Part shown: one piece after another, positions 17,653-26,254 of the stretch
How positions within the stretch are numbered: position 1 is the first letter of the stretch
Layout of the letters: every line of letters starts with the position of its first letter
The notes under the pieces: model-generated
What the model saw: the letters and a program-made list of their open reading frames with translations, nothing else
Databases searched by the model: none
Told to the model about the DNA's origin: nothing
NCBI RefSeq assembly: GCF_014211975.1
Contig: NZ_CP060084.1
Location: forward strand, 3,173,001-3,237,000
Reading direction: 5' to 3'
Source of the DNA: Teredinibacter haidensis
GTDB lineage: Bacteria; Pseudomonadota; Gammaproteobacteria; Pseudomonadales; Cellvibrionaceae
Length of the DNA stretch: 64,000 bases
Position numbers and translations under genes: made by a program

Positions 17653-17928
17653 CTAGTAAGCCTGGCTAACCAAATGCAGGTTAGTCACATCTTGGCTTTT
17701 TAAACTGGCAAGCACACCTTTCGCCTGCTGATAGGCCTCGTTGGCCTCGTTTAAGTGTCGAAAGCATTCTTTGCGCTCATCTCCAACGGTACCTGAGCAG
17801 AACTTCCTTAACTCTTTATAATCTGCGACCACCGCCTTGGCCGTAGACAACTCCTGCTCACTGATAGTACTCGCCCCCACAGATGCAGATGCCAGAATAC
17901 ACGATATAAGAATAATTCTTATGTGCAC
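17653..17928 (-). CDS. Small exported protein, unknown function
   Basis: I do not recognise this 91-residue protein. It starts at GTG 17928, which is preceded by a strong GGAGGGAA site; the frame upstream to 18087 lacks one. Residues 1-20 form a signal peptide (hydrophobic IILISCILASASVGA, cleaved near GAS-TIS). The mature 70 residues are helical and charged, with two cysteines (KFCSGTV and KECFRHL) 12 residues apart that could form a disulfide. It stands alone between a bidirectional terminator and the aspartokinase terminator, so it is its own transcription unit. Location is probably periplasmic. Confidence 0.6.
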   Translation of the reverse strand: MHIRIILISCILASASVGASTISEQELSTAKAVVADYKELRKFCSGTVGDERKECFRHLNEANEAYQQAKGVLASLKSQDVTNLHLVSQAY

Positions 17929-18084
17929 AACAGTTCCCTCCCCCTCAAAGACAATCGATACGGTCGGTAACATTATACACAGCAATATGACAATGCAAAG
18001 ACAAGTGCCAGAGGCAAATTGCGCCAAAACGTGGCTATAGGTAACGAAAATATATTTTTGTGACATTATTACTGTGACATTTCG

Positions 18085-18120
18085 CACAAAATACGCCGCT
18101 AGAGATATGCCCCTAGCGGC
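18085..18120 (-). terminator. Probable terminator after the aspartokinase gene
   Basis: A perfect 8-base-pair stem, GCCGCTAG (18095-18102) with CTAGCGGC (18113-18120), lies 12 bases after the stop of the aspartokinase gene. On the minus strand it is followed by a T-rich but interrupted tract. Confidence 0.55.
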
Positions 18121-18131
18121 ATGAGCGAATA

Positions 18132-19583
18132 TTAGCGGACGCTTTGGGATTCAACCAGGCAAGCATGCAAGCTCTGAACAGCTACTTCGTAGTCTTCTTC
18201 ATCGATAACAAACTGCATATCAACCTGCCGCATAGACTGATGCATTGCCAGTACACAGATATTCTTCTCTGCCAAAGCCGTTACCGTCCTAGCGAGTATT
18301 CCCGAGACCTGCATATCACTGCCAATAGCGGAAACAATGGCAACCGTGCGCTGCTCAAGCTCGGCTTCCGGAAAGGTTTCTTCCAACACATCGCTGATAC
18401 GTTTTACGGTCTTCAGGTTAGTCGCCAAGTAGTGAGTCACAGTATTGGCGTTAACATCCTTGGATATGATGTGTGCTTTAAATCGACTCAGGACGGCGAG
18501 AATTTCACGGTCGTACTCATCTACCGCACCGGTCATATTCTGGTCAAATAGTTCAATGGCGTACACGCCTTTACGACCCGCGATAATTTCAACTCGGGGC
18601 GATTCACTTATATAGTCGCCGGTAATCAGTGTGCCGTCGTGATCTGGCTCGAAAGTATTTTTCACTCGCAAAGGGATTTTACTCTGGCGCATACCTTTTG
18701 CCGCCCGCGGGTGAATCGCTTCCATTCCGAGATTGGCCAGCTGATCAGCAACATCGTAGTTAGTGCGACCAATAGGGATAACATTGTGTTCGCCAACCAA
18801 GCGAGGGTCAGCGCTACTCAAATGAAACTCTTTGTGGATGATCGCCTCTTTTACGCGAGTAACCACTGCAATCCGGCTGAAGGTCATTTCGCTATAACCG
18901 CGATCAAACGTTTTCATCAAGCCTTCCTTGCTGTGGGCATAACCCGTCACAACAGGCAACTGAGTTGATAGGTCAATGGTTTCAAAAGCCTGGAAAATAC
19001 GGTCGTCCAAATCCAGATGCTTGTCATCATCCCAAGCGGTGAGATCGACAAAGATCGCATTAACCTCGCTTTGACGTAACAGCGCCGCCATATTCCAGGC
19101 ACTGTGTGCCTCACCGAGGCTGGCGAGCATCTCGCGTACGGTATCCAAATGAGATCGCAGAGAGAAATGCCCGTGTTCGCACAGATGCTGCAGATCACTG
19201 AGACAATGCTCTGCGACATCTAAACGCTCGCCAATAAAAGCATTGGCCTCAGCCAAACCGGCTTCATCACTGAAGAGAGAAGCATTAATTCCAAACAAGC
19301 GCTCACGCAGAGCCAACGTGGCTTTGCGCCAGCTATCGTCATTTACACCGTTGGCAAATTGACCATATATACCCGGCTGGCCGCTTTTTTTATGCTCTAA
19401 CAAATCATCCGTCACGCCGCCGTAGGCCGACACAACAAAAATGCGCTGATACAGTTCGCTTGCGTTCAGCACAATATTGTCCCTAACAGCCGTGTAGTTG
19501 GTCATGGACGTACCACCAATCTTCTCTACCGTGTGCTGATTTAAGGGTTGATTAAGATAGTCTTTGCGGCTATCGACACTCAC
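18132..19583 (-). CDS. Aspartate kinase, ectoine-associated type (Ask_Ect-like)
   Basis: The 483-residue enzyme phosphorylates aspartate, the first step towards lysine, methionine, threonine and ectoine. KIGGTS at residues 21-26 is the ATP/aspartate motif, preceded by HTVE, an N-terminus typical of the aspartokinases encoded in ectoine clusters. SSADPR near residue 255 is the catalytic-domain motif, and an ACT domain follows in the last 90 residues (VAIVSAIGSDMQVSGI). GTG at 19583 is the start, with AGGAGG seven bases upstream. No ectA, ectB, ectC or lysine-pathway gene adjoins it, and terminators flank it, so it is an orphan here. General aspartokinase function is secure; the ectoine link is by sequence resemblance only. 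Confidence 0.85.
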   Translation of the reverse strand: MSVDSRKDYLNQPLNQHTVEKIGGTSMTNYTAVRDNIVLNASELYQRIFVVSAYGGVTDDLLEHKKSGQPGIYGQFANGVNDDSWRKATLALRERLFGINASLFSDEAGLAEANAFIGERLDVAEHCLSDLQHLCEHGHFSLRSHLDTVREMLASLGEAHSAWNMAALLRQSEVNAIFVDLTAWDDDKHLDLDDRIFQAFETIDLSTQLPVVTGYAHSKEGLMKTFDRGYSEMTFSRIAVVTRVKEAIIHKEFHLSSADPRLVGEHNVIPIGRTNYDVADQLANLGMEAIHPRAAKGMRQSKIPLRVKNTFEPDHDGTLITGDYISESPRVEIIAGRKGVYAIELFDQNMTGAVDEYDREILAVLSRFKAHIISKDVNANTVTHYLATNLKTVKRISDVLEETFPEAELEQRTVAIVSAIGSDMQVSGILARTVTALAEKNICVLAMHQSMRQVDMQFVIDEEDYEVAVQSLHACLVESQSVR

Positions 19584-19711
19584 AAACTGCCTCCTAAGTA
19601 CTGAACAGGGAGCCCATTATCAGGCTCATTGATTAAAAACCGCGCCATTATATCGATTACTTAAACGGTTTAAATTGATTCCTGCCAAAAATGCACTCTG
19701 ATAGACGTTTA

Positions 19712-19741
19712 AAAACCAAACAGGCCCGCATTAGCGGGCCT
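19712..19741 (-). terminator. Terminator after the giant lipoprotein gene
   Basis: On the minus strand a perfect 8-base-pair stem, AGGCCCGC/GCGGGCCT (19722-19729 with 19734-19741), has a 4-base loop and is followed by a T-rich run broken by GG. It lies 28 bases after the stop at 19769. Confidence 0.75.
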
Positions 19742-19768
19742 AAGTGCCTGGTGTGGAGGTAGCGAAAG

Positions 19769-22700
19769 CTAGGGGGAGAAATTATCCGTCACATCGGCAC
19801 GGGCTATCTGGTTGAACAGCAGCTCGATATTCGCGATACCTGAGCGGCTGACCCGGCCCTGGCGCACGTAGCTTGCACCGCCGGTTTCAAGCACACTTTC
19901 TTCAAAGATAAAGCGCTCCATTTCATCCCTATCGGCGTTTGCCATATGAGCAATATCTTCCGGTAAGCTGAACGACATCACCGGAAGACTGGCTATGGTG
20001 GTCGATGTTACCGCAACCTCGCCTAGCTGGCTGGAAGCGCCACTGTCACGATAGTGCTGGACAAACATAACCGAATGAGCGGCGTCGGAAGCGTTGCCAT
20101 TGGCCGATACAAAGTAGGCTTGAACCTCATAACTACCGGCGGCATCACTGCCTTCTCCAATCCAGAGACTGCCCTGTAGTGAACCGGCACTTGTCTCTGC
20201 GCTACTGTTGATGACCTCATCCAAGCTCTGAGCAGGGACTGGATCATAGTTGCCCGAACCTTCGGATGTTTCCACCCAGTTCAGGGCGACAACATTGTCG
20301 CAATCCAGGTTCGCTTCAAACCAGTCATCGTGATCTTCATCGCACCAGAATGAATAGGCATCGTTCTGCGCCTGTATATGTGCAACATAAGCCACTGCGC
20401 CAGCACTGAAGTTAAGGGTTTCCGCAAGGCCTGACTCAAACTCCGGCAACAGCGCCAGCACTGGTACGCTGGCGACATCAAAGGCTTCCAATTCAACATG
20501 CATCACTTCGTAATCGACAGCCGCTCCACTGGAGGTCATTTTGATTATAGCGGTTTCGCCATTGGCAGCATCGACAAAACCATCCACCATTACCAGATCC
20601 TGCGCGCTAACAATTCCTGCAGAGCTGAGGTATCCCTGCTCACTGGCGTCCGCCGAGCTAAGATCGACCCACAAACCACTGGTAGAATCCCACTCTGTCA
20701 TCACCTCCAGCTGGCCAGAGGCAATCGTTCCGTATTCGAACCATTCCTCATCGATGACACCATCGCCATCACTGTCCCAGGCCTCTCCCTCAATCCAGCT
20801 AATACCACTGGCCAGCGCCGTTTGCTCTACCACATCACTGGGCCCTTCTGCGGTCACAGACCCTTGAGCAGCGCACTCCACCAGGCCATCGTCGCTAGTG
20901 TGAGAGTCATTAAATGTGAAGGTAAATGTATCGTCGGCTGGCGAGAAGCTACCCGCTCCCGAGAAATTGTCACCGCCCACAAAGGTGAGACTGTTGTCCG
21001 ATCCGAGGACTGCGCCCAGGCCTTTATCCTCATGTTCACCCATGATTTTGATAAAAACTTGGTTGCCCTTGGTATAGGTTTCCATAAAGAAGGTGCCATT
21101 TTCAGCTGATGCGCAGACGCCCGTGTCTGGGTCATAATCCAGGCTCTCTGCGGTGAAGCTTAGATCAGCGATGTACACACCAAAGATTTCGCCCACGTCT
21201 ATATCACAGGCATCGCCTAGCCCAGCAACGCCCCCACTGTCAGCCTGATCCAAGTTGGCAACCAACTCGCAGTTATCCGCCATATCGGCAACACCATCAC
21301 CATCGCGGTCGCCAGCCACGGGTTCGCCTGTGGGTTCGCCTGTGGGTTCGCCTGTGGGTTCACCTGTGGGTTCACCTGTGGGTTCGCCTGTGGGTTCACC
21401 TGTGGGTTCACCTGTGGGTTCACCTGTGGGTTCACCTGTGGGTTCACCTGTGGGTTCACCTGTGGGTTCGCCTGTGGGTTCACCTGTGGGTTCGCTTGTG
21501 GGTTCACCTGTGGGTTCACCTGTGGGTTCACCTGTGGGTTCACCTGTGGGTTCACCTGTGGGTTCACCTGTGGGTTCACCTGTGGGTTCGCCTGTGGGTT
21601 CACCTGTGGGTTCGCCTGTGGGTTCGCCTGTCGGTGCAGCAGGCGCTGTATAGTCAAAATTTGCCCGAACAGCGGCTCCTCCCGCTGCATTAAGACCCGC
21701 GTTCCGGTATATCTCACCCGCCATCCTCAGTCGGCCCTCGCGGACATAGCCCACACCATCAGAAGCATCCTCAACCACTGCCAGGATAATGCTTCCAGGA
21801 TCCTCATCCTCGGTATCGAACTCGTGTAGGACCTTCTCAGACAATTCGAATTTAAGGATAAGATCGGCGTCGTTCGCTAAGGGGTCGATAATCATCCACT
21901 CAGATGTTACTGCCTGCCCGTCTGCATCCATCAGCGGCGACAAGGTGCCGTCGTGGTTGTCCAGATAGTAACTGGCGGTGCCAGTACTGCCTTCGGCTCC
22001 CGACGTATCCTCGCCCTGAAGGTAGGCCCTCAACTCACTACCATTATCATCACGGGCAACCCATACGCCCTGGTAGAAAGCCGTCATCGACTCATCATAA
22101 CCGTGAATCATTTCCGCCAATGAGGTGGCCAATACCGGCACATTCTGGTCTTGGGGTTCCGGCCAGCTGGCCGCCATCCAGTTCAAACAGGCCAATTCCA
22201 CCCCAGCCCAATCAACATCGCCACAAAACACTTCATAGGTGTCATTCTGGCTTATGGCCTTTACGGCGATAGCATTAACATCGGCGCCAAAGGTTGCGGC
22301 AGGATCGACCAAGCCCTCGTGTACCCAGTGCCGATCAACGAGGTTCATCATAGACTTACCCGAAGCCGAGAGGGCATATGCGCTCACGTTCCAACTGTTG
22401 AGCGTTACTCCACTGCGGCTTAAGCGAGACACGACAGCCATTTCGCCGCTGGTATTCACACTCATACCGGGAGAACTCTGTAACCAACCGCTATTAGTAA
22501 GTACCAACTCACCTCTATCCTCACTCCCCATATCGACCCAATTGGCCATATCGGAATCCCAGGAGAAGCTGTTATCACCCTCGCTATTGAGTAGGTTGTA
22601 CCAGAACGAGATAGCGTTGCTAGCCATCTCACCCTCGTAATCCTGATGGCTTCCCGTAGTGAATAATCCACCCTCTGCACCAGAGGCATCGAGCGCCACA

Positions 22701-25700
22701 GATGAACTCACTTCTGGCATTGGCGTCATGACAACGGACATGAGTATGTGGCAGTTAATCGCAACGGTGCCATCCTCGAGGCTGACCTTGCGCTGCTCTT
22801 CCACACTGCCACTAATAACACCACTCGAAGCATTCATCAGGCCCTGAAAAACCAGGTGAGACTCCTCTTTCACACCCTCGCTTTCATGACGATCACCATG
22901 ATCTTCAAGCACTATCTGACCCAGCGCATTAACCGTACCCCGGCCTGCATCCTCGCCCCTGAACTCGTCTTCAGCGAAATGCAATTTAAACGCTGTTCCC
23001 TCTTGTGAAATCAAGCCCACTTCCGCAGATACGTCACCAGTACTCTGCCCGCAGTCCTGATTAGCTATGGCCTGCCAGTCGTCATTGAGAACCTCAGCGC
23101 TGGCGGCCTCCACGGTGATATCCATTAGGTAGTAACCAGAAACATCGGGGGGATCGTCGCACAGATTCCCGACACCATCTTCATCGGAATCGATCTGATC
23201 GACATTGGCAACCATCGGACAGTTATCTGTGCCGTCTCCAGTTCCATCTTTATCGCTATCGCGATGCATCGGATCCGTGCCTAAAGCCTGCTCATCGATA
23301 TCGCTAACGCCGTCACCATCGTCATCGGCATCCGTATTATTACCAACGCCATCACCATCAATATCGTCGGATTCGTCTGCATCGAGAGGGAAGCGGTCAT
23401 CTCCGTCCGAAACGCCATCGTTATCATCGTCGCTATCACAAACGTCGCCTGTACCATCGCCATCATTATCCCCCTGAGGACCGGCTACTTCAGGACAGCT
23501 ATCAAAGCTATCACCAACACCGTCACCATCAGTATCTGCAGACTGAGTACTGTCGTGCGGGAAAGCATCATCGACATCCGCAACGGAATCGTTATCATCA
23601 TCCACATCGGCATTGTCGCCGGTGCCGTCTGAATCAGAGTCCATGTACTCTTCTGCGTTAAAGGGGAAGGCATCCTGCTCGTCGTCGACACCATCGTTAT
23701 CGTCGTCGTTGTCAGGGGCCAATCCGCCGCTGTCAGCAGCACCATCACTATCGGAGTCGATATAATCGCCTTCTGGAACGGACGAATCGGTGTCATCCGT
23801 ATCCTGCCCGACGGGCCATCCATCACCATCCACATCGGTGGCTTCGGAGGCATTCGGATCTATCGGGAAGTCATCATCAATGTCACTTACACCATCATTA
23901 TCATCATCGTCATCACAGGCATTACCCCGGCCGTCGCCATCGGTATCGGTCTGATTGCTGTTGGCACGGAATTTACAGTTATCGCGATTATTCCCAACGC
24001 CATCGTGATCGGAGTCCAGGATTTCTGTTGCATCCTCCGGTAGCGCATCGGCACCATCTTTAACGCCATCACCATCGGTATCTTTCTTCGTTGCATCCGG
24101 GTCATTTACGTCGGCTAGGCCATCACCATCGGCATCACTGTCGGCGTTGTCACCCACACCATCCTTATCTAAATCTTTACTTTCACGACTATTGAAAGGA
24201 AAAGCATCGCCATCTACCGCGCGCGTATCCGGGGTGTTAGGCTGATCATCGCCATTGTTATGATTGGCAACACCATCGCCATCGATGTCATCATCTTTTC
24301 CATCGCCAATACCGTCACCATCGGTGTCCGTTGTTTCATCACCATCCAGCGGCAGATCATCGCGTTCATCGGGTACACCGTCGTTATCATCATCCGTATC
24401 AACACTGTTTCCCTTGCCATCGCCATCGCTATCGATAAAGGCAATGCCAGGGGAATCAGCGTTAGCATCGTCGGGATCCTGGCCTGCAGGCCAACCGTCC
24501 CCATCGACATCGGAAGCATCACTGGCGGTTGCATCCAGTGGAAAATCATCTTCGGTATCCGCAACACCATCACCATCGTCATCGGTGTCTGCAGCGTTAC
24601 CGATACCATCGCCATCCGTATCGATTTTTTCACGGCTATCCAGAGGAAAGGCGTCATCGATGTCTTGTACCCCATCACCGTCATCGTCGGGGTCAGAATT
24701 GTTACCAACGCCGTCACGATCAGTATCGACACTTTCGCTTGGATCGTTGGGGAAATCATCAGCGGAATTGATCACACCGTCCTTATCACGGTCTGTATCC
24801 GATTCTGCTGGCTGGGCAGTGGTGGCCACGCTACCATCGGCCAGTTTTGATGTGTCGGCCGTGGCGCCGGTATCCGCTGTTTCTTCATCTAACAGCTCTT
24901 CAACCTGTTCAACCGTTTTACTCGTACCGGGAACCATTAAATGGGCTGGGTCTGTTTCTACAATAATGGCCGCATCATCTCCGTTGTACTTGTCGAGTGA
25001 TCGGTTCTCACTATTTTTACCGTCAATATCGCCATCACTTAAATCGTCTGCTAGACCTTCCATAACGTCGTCGGTGGAAACCGATTCGCTATTTTGCTGA
25101 ATTTGATAAATGATCGCGGCGACACCCGATATCGCCGTCCGATACTGCGCAACCTCGCTTAACTCTTCGTCAGTGTCTGTATCATTCGTCACCATTGGCG
25201 GCGCGGAAAAAATATCAACTTCAGCACCCATGCCAAATCCCAAGGCCGATATCAACTCGTCCGCAGCTTCGTCCAACCCTGAACTAAATTCGTCTGCCGT
25301 CACGCTGCCATCGTCGTCCGCTTTAGCAACCGCAAGCGCTACAGCCATGGTTGTTAGTGGCGTGGCATAAACCGGCTCACCAACACGGTCCTCCATTAAC
25401 ACCGTTCGCACCTGGGAAATAATGGGCGGATTACCAGTGTTTAAATCGACGGTATCCTCATCGGCTGTTACAACAATCAGGAAAGGGCCAGCTTCATCCG
25501 CCCCAATCTCCAAACCGCTAAATTGTGCCTGAGCATCCGTTTCTCCGTTATCCAGAAGCTCACCCTGTAGATTTGGTTGTGAAGTATCCAGGCGGTATAG
25601 CGCCACCGAAGCATTCGCAATAGGGCCATCTACCGCTGCACCTTTCAAGGCAATTGCAGGCGCTGGTGTCGGGTCCGGCGTAGCTGTCGGCGCAGGTGTA

Positions 25701-25846
25701 GGTGTCGCAACGACATCATTAGTATTCGGCCCATCGCTACCGTTGTCGCAACCGGACAACCACAGCAAAGCGCAACCGAGAAAAACAGTCTTAATTTTAG
25801 AGACCTTTTTTTGCGTACGTAGCGAAAAGGAGGAGAGAGAAGGCAT
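19769..25846 (-). CDS. Giant lipoprotein with thrombospondin type 3 repeats, a GEPT tract and two related modules
   Basis: A 2025-residue acidic protein. ATG 25846 has AGGA about ten bases upstream; a longer frame from 25897 has no site. A lipobox LSGC puts the lipid on C33, after a hydrophobic signal. C33 is followed by Asp-Asn, which in E. coli would favour inner-membrane retention; rules differ in other genera. Then come a Pro-Thr-Ala linker (about 45-65), an unassigned domain (65-345), a long run of calcium-binding thrombospondin type 3 repeats of DxDxDG type (about 350-900), module A (about 900-1405), 26 Gly-Glu-Pro-Thr units (1406-1509) and module B (1510-2025). Modules A and B each open with a DNCxxVANxDQ repeat and end with YVREGRL or YVRQGRV. 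A role in surface adhesion or polysaccharide contact is inference. I do not recognise the modules. Confidence 0.82.
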   Translation of the reverse strand: MPSLSSFSLRTQKKVSKIKTVFLGCALLWLSGCDNGSDGPNTNDVVATPTPAPTATPDPTPAPAIALKGAAVDGPIANASVALYRLDTSQPNLQGELLDNGETDAQAQFSGLEIGADEAGPFLIVVTADEDTVDLNTGNPPIISQVRTVLMEDRVGEPVYATPLTTMAVALAVAKADDDGSVTADEFSSGLDEAADELISALGFGMGAEVDIFSAPPMVTNDTDTDEELSEVAQYRTAISGVAAIIYQIQQNSESVSTDDVMEGLADDLSDGDIDGKNSENRSLDKYNGDDAAIIVETDPAHLMVPGTSKTVEQVEELLDEETADTGATADTSKLADGSVATTAQPAESDTDRDKDGVINSADDFPNDPSESVDTDRDGVGNNSDPDDDGDGVQDIDDAFPLDSREKIDTDGDGIGNAADTDDDGDGVADTEDDFPLDATASDASDVDGDGWPAGQDPDDANADSPGIAFIDSDGDGKGNSVDTDDDNDGVPDERDDLPLDGDETTDTDGDGIGDGKDDDIDGDGVANHNNGDDQPNTPDTRAVDGDAFPFNSRESKDLDKDGVGDNADSDADGDGLADVNDPDATKKDTDGDGVKDGADALPEDATEILDSDHDGVGNNRDNCKFRANSNQTDTDGDGRGNACDDDDDNDGVSDIDDDFPIDPNASEATDVDGDGWPVGQDTDDTDSSVPEGDYIDSDSDGAADSGGLAPDNDDDNDGVDDEQDAFPFNAEEYMDSDSDGTGDNADVDDDNDSVADVDDAFPHDSTQSADTDGDGVGDSFDSCPEVAGPQGDNDGDGTGDVCDSDDDNDGVSDGDDRFPLDADESDDIDGDGVGNNTDADDDGDGVSDIDEQALGTDPMHRDSDKDGTGDGTDNCPMVANVDQIDSDEDGVGNLCDDPPDVSGYYLMDITVEAASAEVLNDDWQAIANQDCGQSTGDVSAEVGLISQEGTAFKLHFAEDEFRGEDAGRGTVNALGQIVLEDHGDRHESEGVKEESHLVFQGLMNASSGVISGSVEEQRKVSLEDGTVAINCHILMSVVMTPMPEVSSSVALDASGAEGGLFTTGSHQDYEGEMASNAISFWYNLLNSEGDNSFSWDSDMANWVDMGSEDRGELVLTNSGWLQSSPGMSVNTSGEMAVVSRLSRSGVTLNSWNVSAYALSASGKSMMNLVDRHWVHEGLVDPAATFGADVNAIAVKAISQNDTYEVFCGDVDWAGVELACLNWMAASWPEPQDQNVPVLATSLAEMIHGYDESMTAFYQGVWVARDDNGSELRAYLQGEDTSGAEGSTGTASYYLDNHDGTLSPLMDADGQAVTSEWMIIDPLANDADLILKFELSEKVLHEFDTEDEDPGSIILAVVEDASDGVGYVREGRLRMAGEIYRNAGLNAAGGAAVRANFDYTAPAAPTGEPTGEPTGEPTGEPTGEPTGEPTGEPTGEPTGEPTGEPTGEPTSEPTGEPTGEPTGEPTGEPTGEPTGEPTGEPTGEPTGEPTGEPTGEPTGEPTGEPTGEPVAGDRDGDGVADMADNCELVANLDQADSGGVAGLGDACDIDVGEIFGVYIADLSFTAESLDYDPDTGVCASAENGTFFMETYTKGNQVFIKIMGEHEDKGLGAVLGSDNSLTFVGGDNFSGAGSFSPADDTFTFTFNDSHTSDDGLVECAAQGSVTAEGPSDVVEQTALASGISWIEGEAWDSDGDGVIDEEWFEYGTIASGQLEVMTEWDSTSGLWVDLSSADASEQGYLSSAGIVSAQDLVMVDGFVDAANGETAIIKMTSSGAAVDYEVMHVELEAFDVASVPVLALLPEFESGLAETLNFSAGAVAYVAHIQAQNDAYSFWCDEDHDDWFEANLDCDNVVALNWVETSEGSGNYDPVPAQSLDEVINSSAETSAGSLQGSLWIGEGSDAAGSYEVQAYFVSANGNASDAAHSVMFVQHYRDSGASSQLGEVAVTSTTIASLPVMSFSLPEDIAHMANADRDEMERFIFEESVLETGGASYVRQGRVSRSGIANIELLFNQIARADVTDNFSP
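21321..21632 (-). repeat. 26 tandem 12-base repeats encoding Gly-Glu-Pro-Thr
   Basis: Twenty-six in-frame copies of a 12-base unit, differing only at synonymous or single positions (GGTTCA or GGTTCG, then CCTGTG on the + strand). One copy at 21489-21500 encodes Ser-Glu-Pro-Thr instead. The near-identity at DNA level suggests recent expansion by slippage, and copy number is likely to vary between strains. It separates modules A and B of the lipoprotein. Confidence 0.95.
23150..24800 (-). repeat. Thrombospondin type 3 repeat array in the lipoprotein gene
   Basis: About 550 residues of repeating DxDxDGxxDxxDxxP units. Many follow the order DTDGDGxxNxxDxDDDxDGVxDxxDxFPLD. Such repeats bind calcium and form stiff, compact rods in outer-membrane and secreted proteins. 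The skewed aspartate codons make all other frames look open here; those frames are not genes. Confidence 0.9.
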
Positions 25847-26254
25847 ATAGCGTTTTCCTAATATTTCATTAACCACATTTAGAGATTTGGCGGACAATGA
25901 AAGAAAGTATAGGAAGTAAAAAAGAGGACGTTATTTTTTCAAAAACCTAGAGCCGGAAACCGCGATCACCCGATAATTATTTGACGGGCCGAAAATCAAT
26001 AACTTAGAAGCGCAAAAACAAAAACGGGATAATTCGTCAATTTATTGAATCTGCTTTTTTAAAATTAGTAACTTATTGAAATAAAAAAATCGAAAAATAA
26101 ATATTTTCGTATTAAAAATTGACTATTTTATACTTTTTTTCAGCCTAAACGTTTTAGCAGGAAACAAATGATTCTATTGAGTTTTACACTAACGATCTCC
26201 ACGAACCTGTTGCAAGAAAAAGGAAAGTCTCTACCTCAATCACCACAAATCTGT
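25847..26254. promoter_or_regulatory. AT-rich upstream region of the giant lipoprotein gene
   Basis: About 400 bases without a supported gene, between the histidine-kinase stop and the lipoprotein start. The part from 26020 to 26145 is very AT-rich, with long A and T runs, unlike the surrounding coding DNA. It presumably holds the lipoprotein promoter and could bind a silencer such as an H-NS-like protein. No clear terminator for the kinase gene and no defined boxes were seen. Confidence 0.4.

Noticed and set aside
20498..21109. 203-codon plus-strand frame
   Set aside because: Antisense to module B of the giant lipoprotein, with no similarity or ribosome-binding site.
21321..21632. Regular short repeats that could suggest a CRISPR array
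   Set aside because: The units are contiguous 12-mers without spacers and lie in frame within a long gene.
21255..21653. Plus-strand frame encoding Val-Gly-Ser-Pro repeats
   Set aside because: It is the reverse reading of the GEPT repeat in the lipoprotein gene; the 12-base unit is open in several frames and this one has no ribosome-binding site.
24260..25100. Long plus-strand frames rich in Ser, Ile and Val
   Set aside because: They are shadows of the aspartate-rich repeat region on the minus strand.
25920..26150. Possible c-di-GMP riboswitch before the giant lipoprotein
   Set aside because: I looked for the conserved GEMM core in this gap on the minus strand and did not find it.
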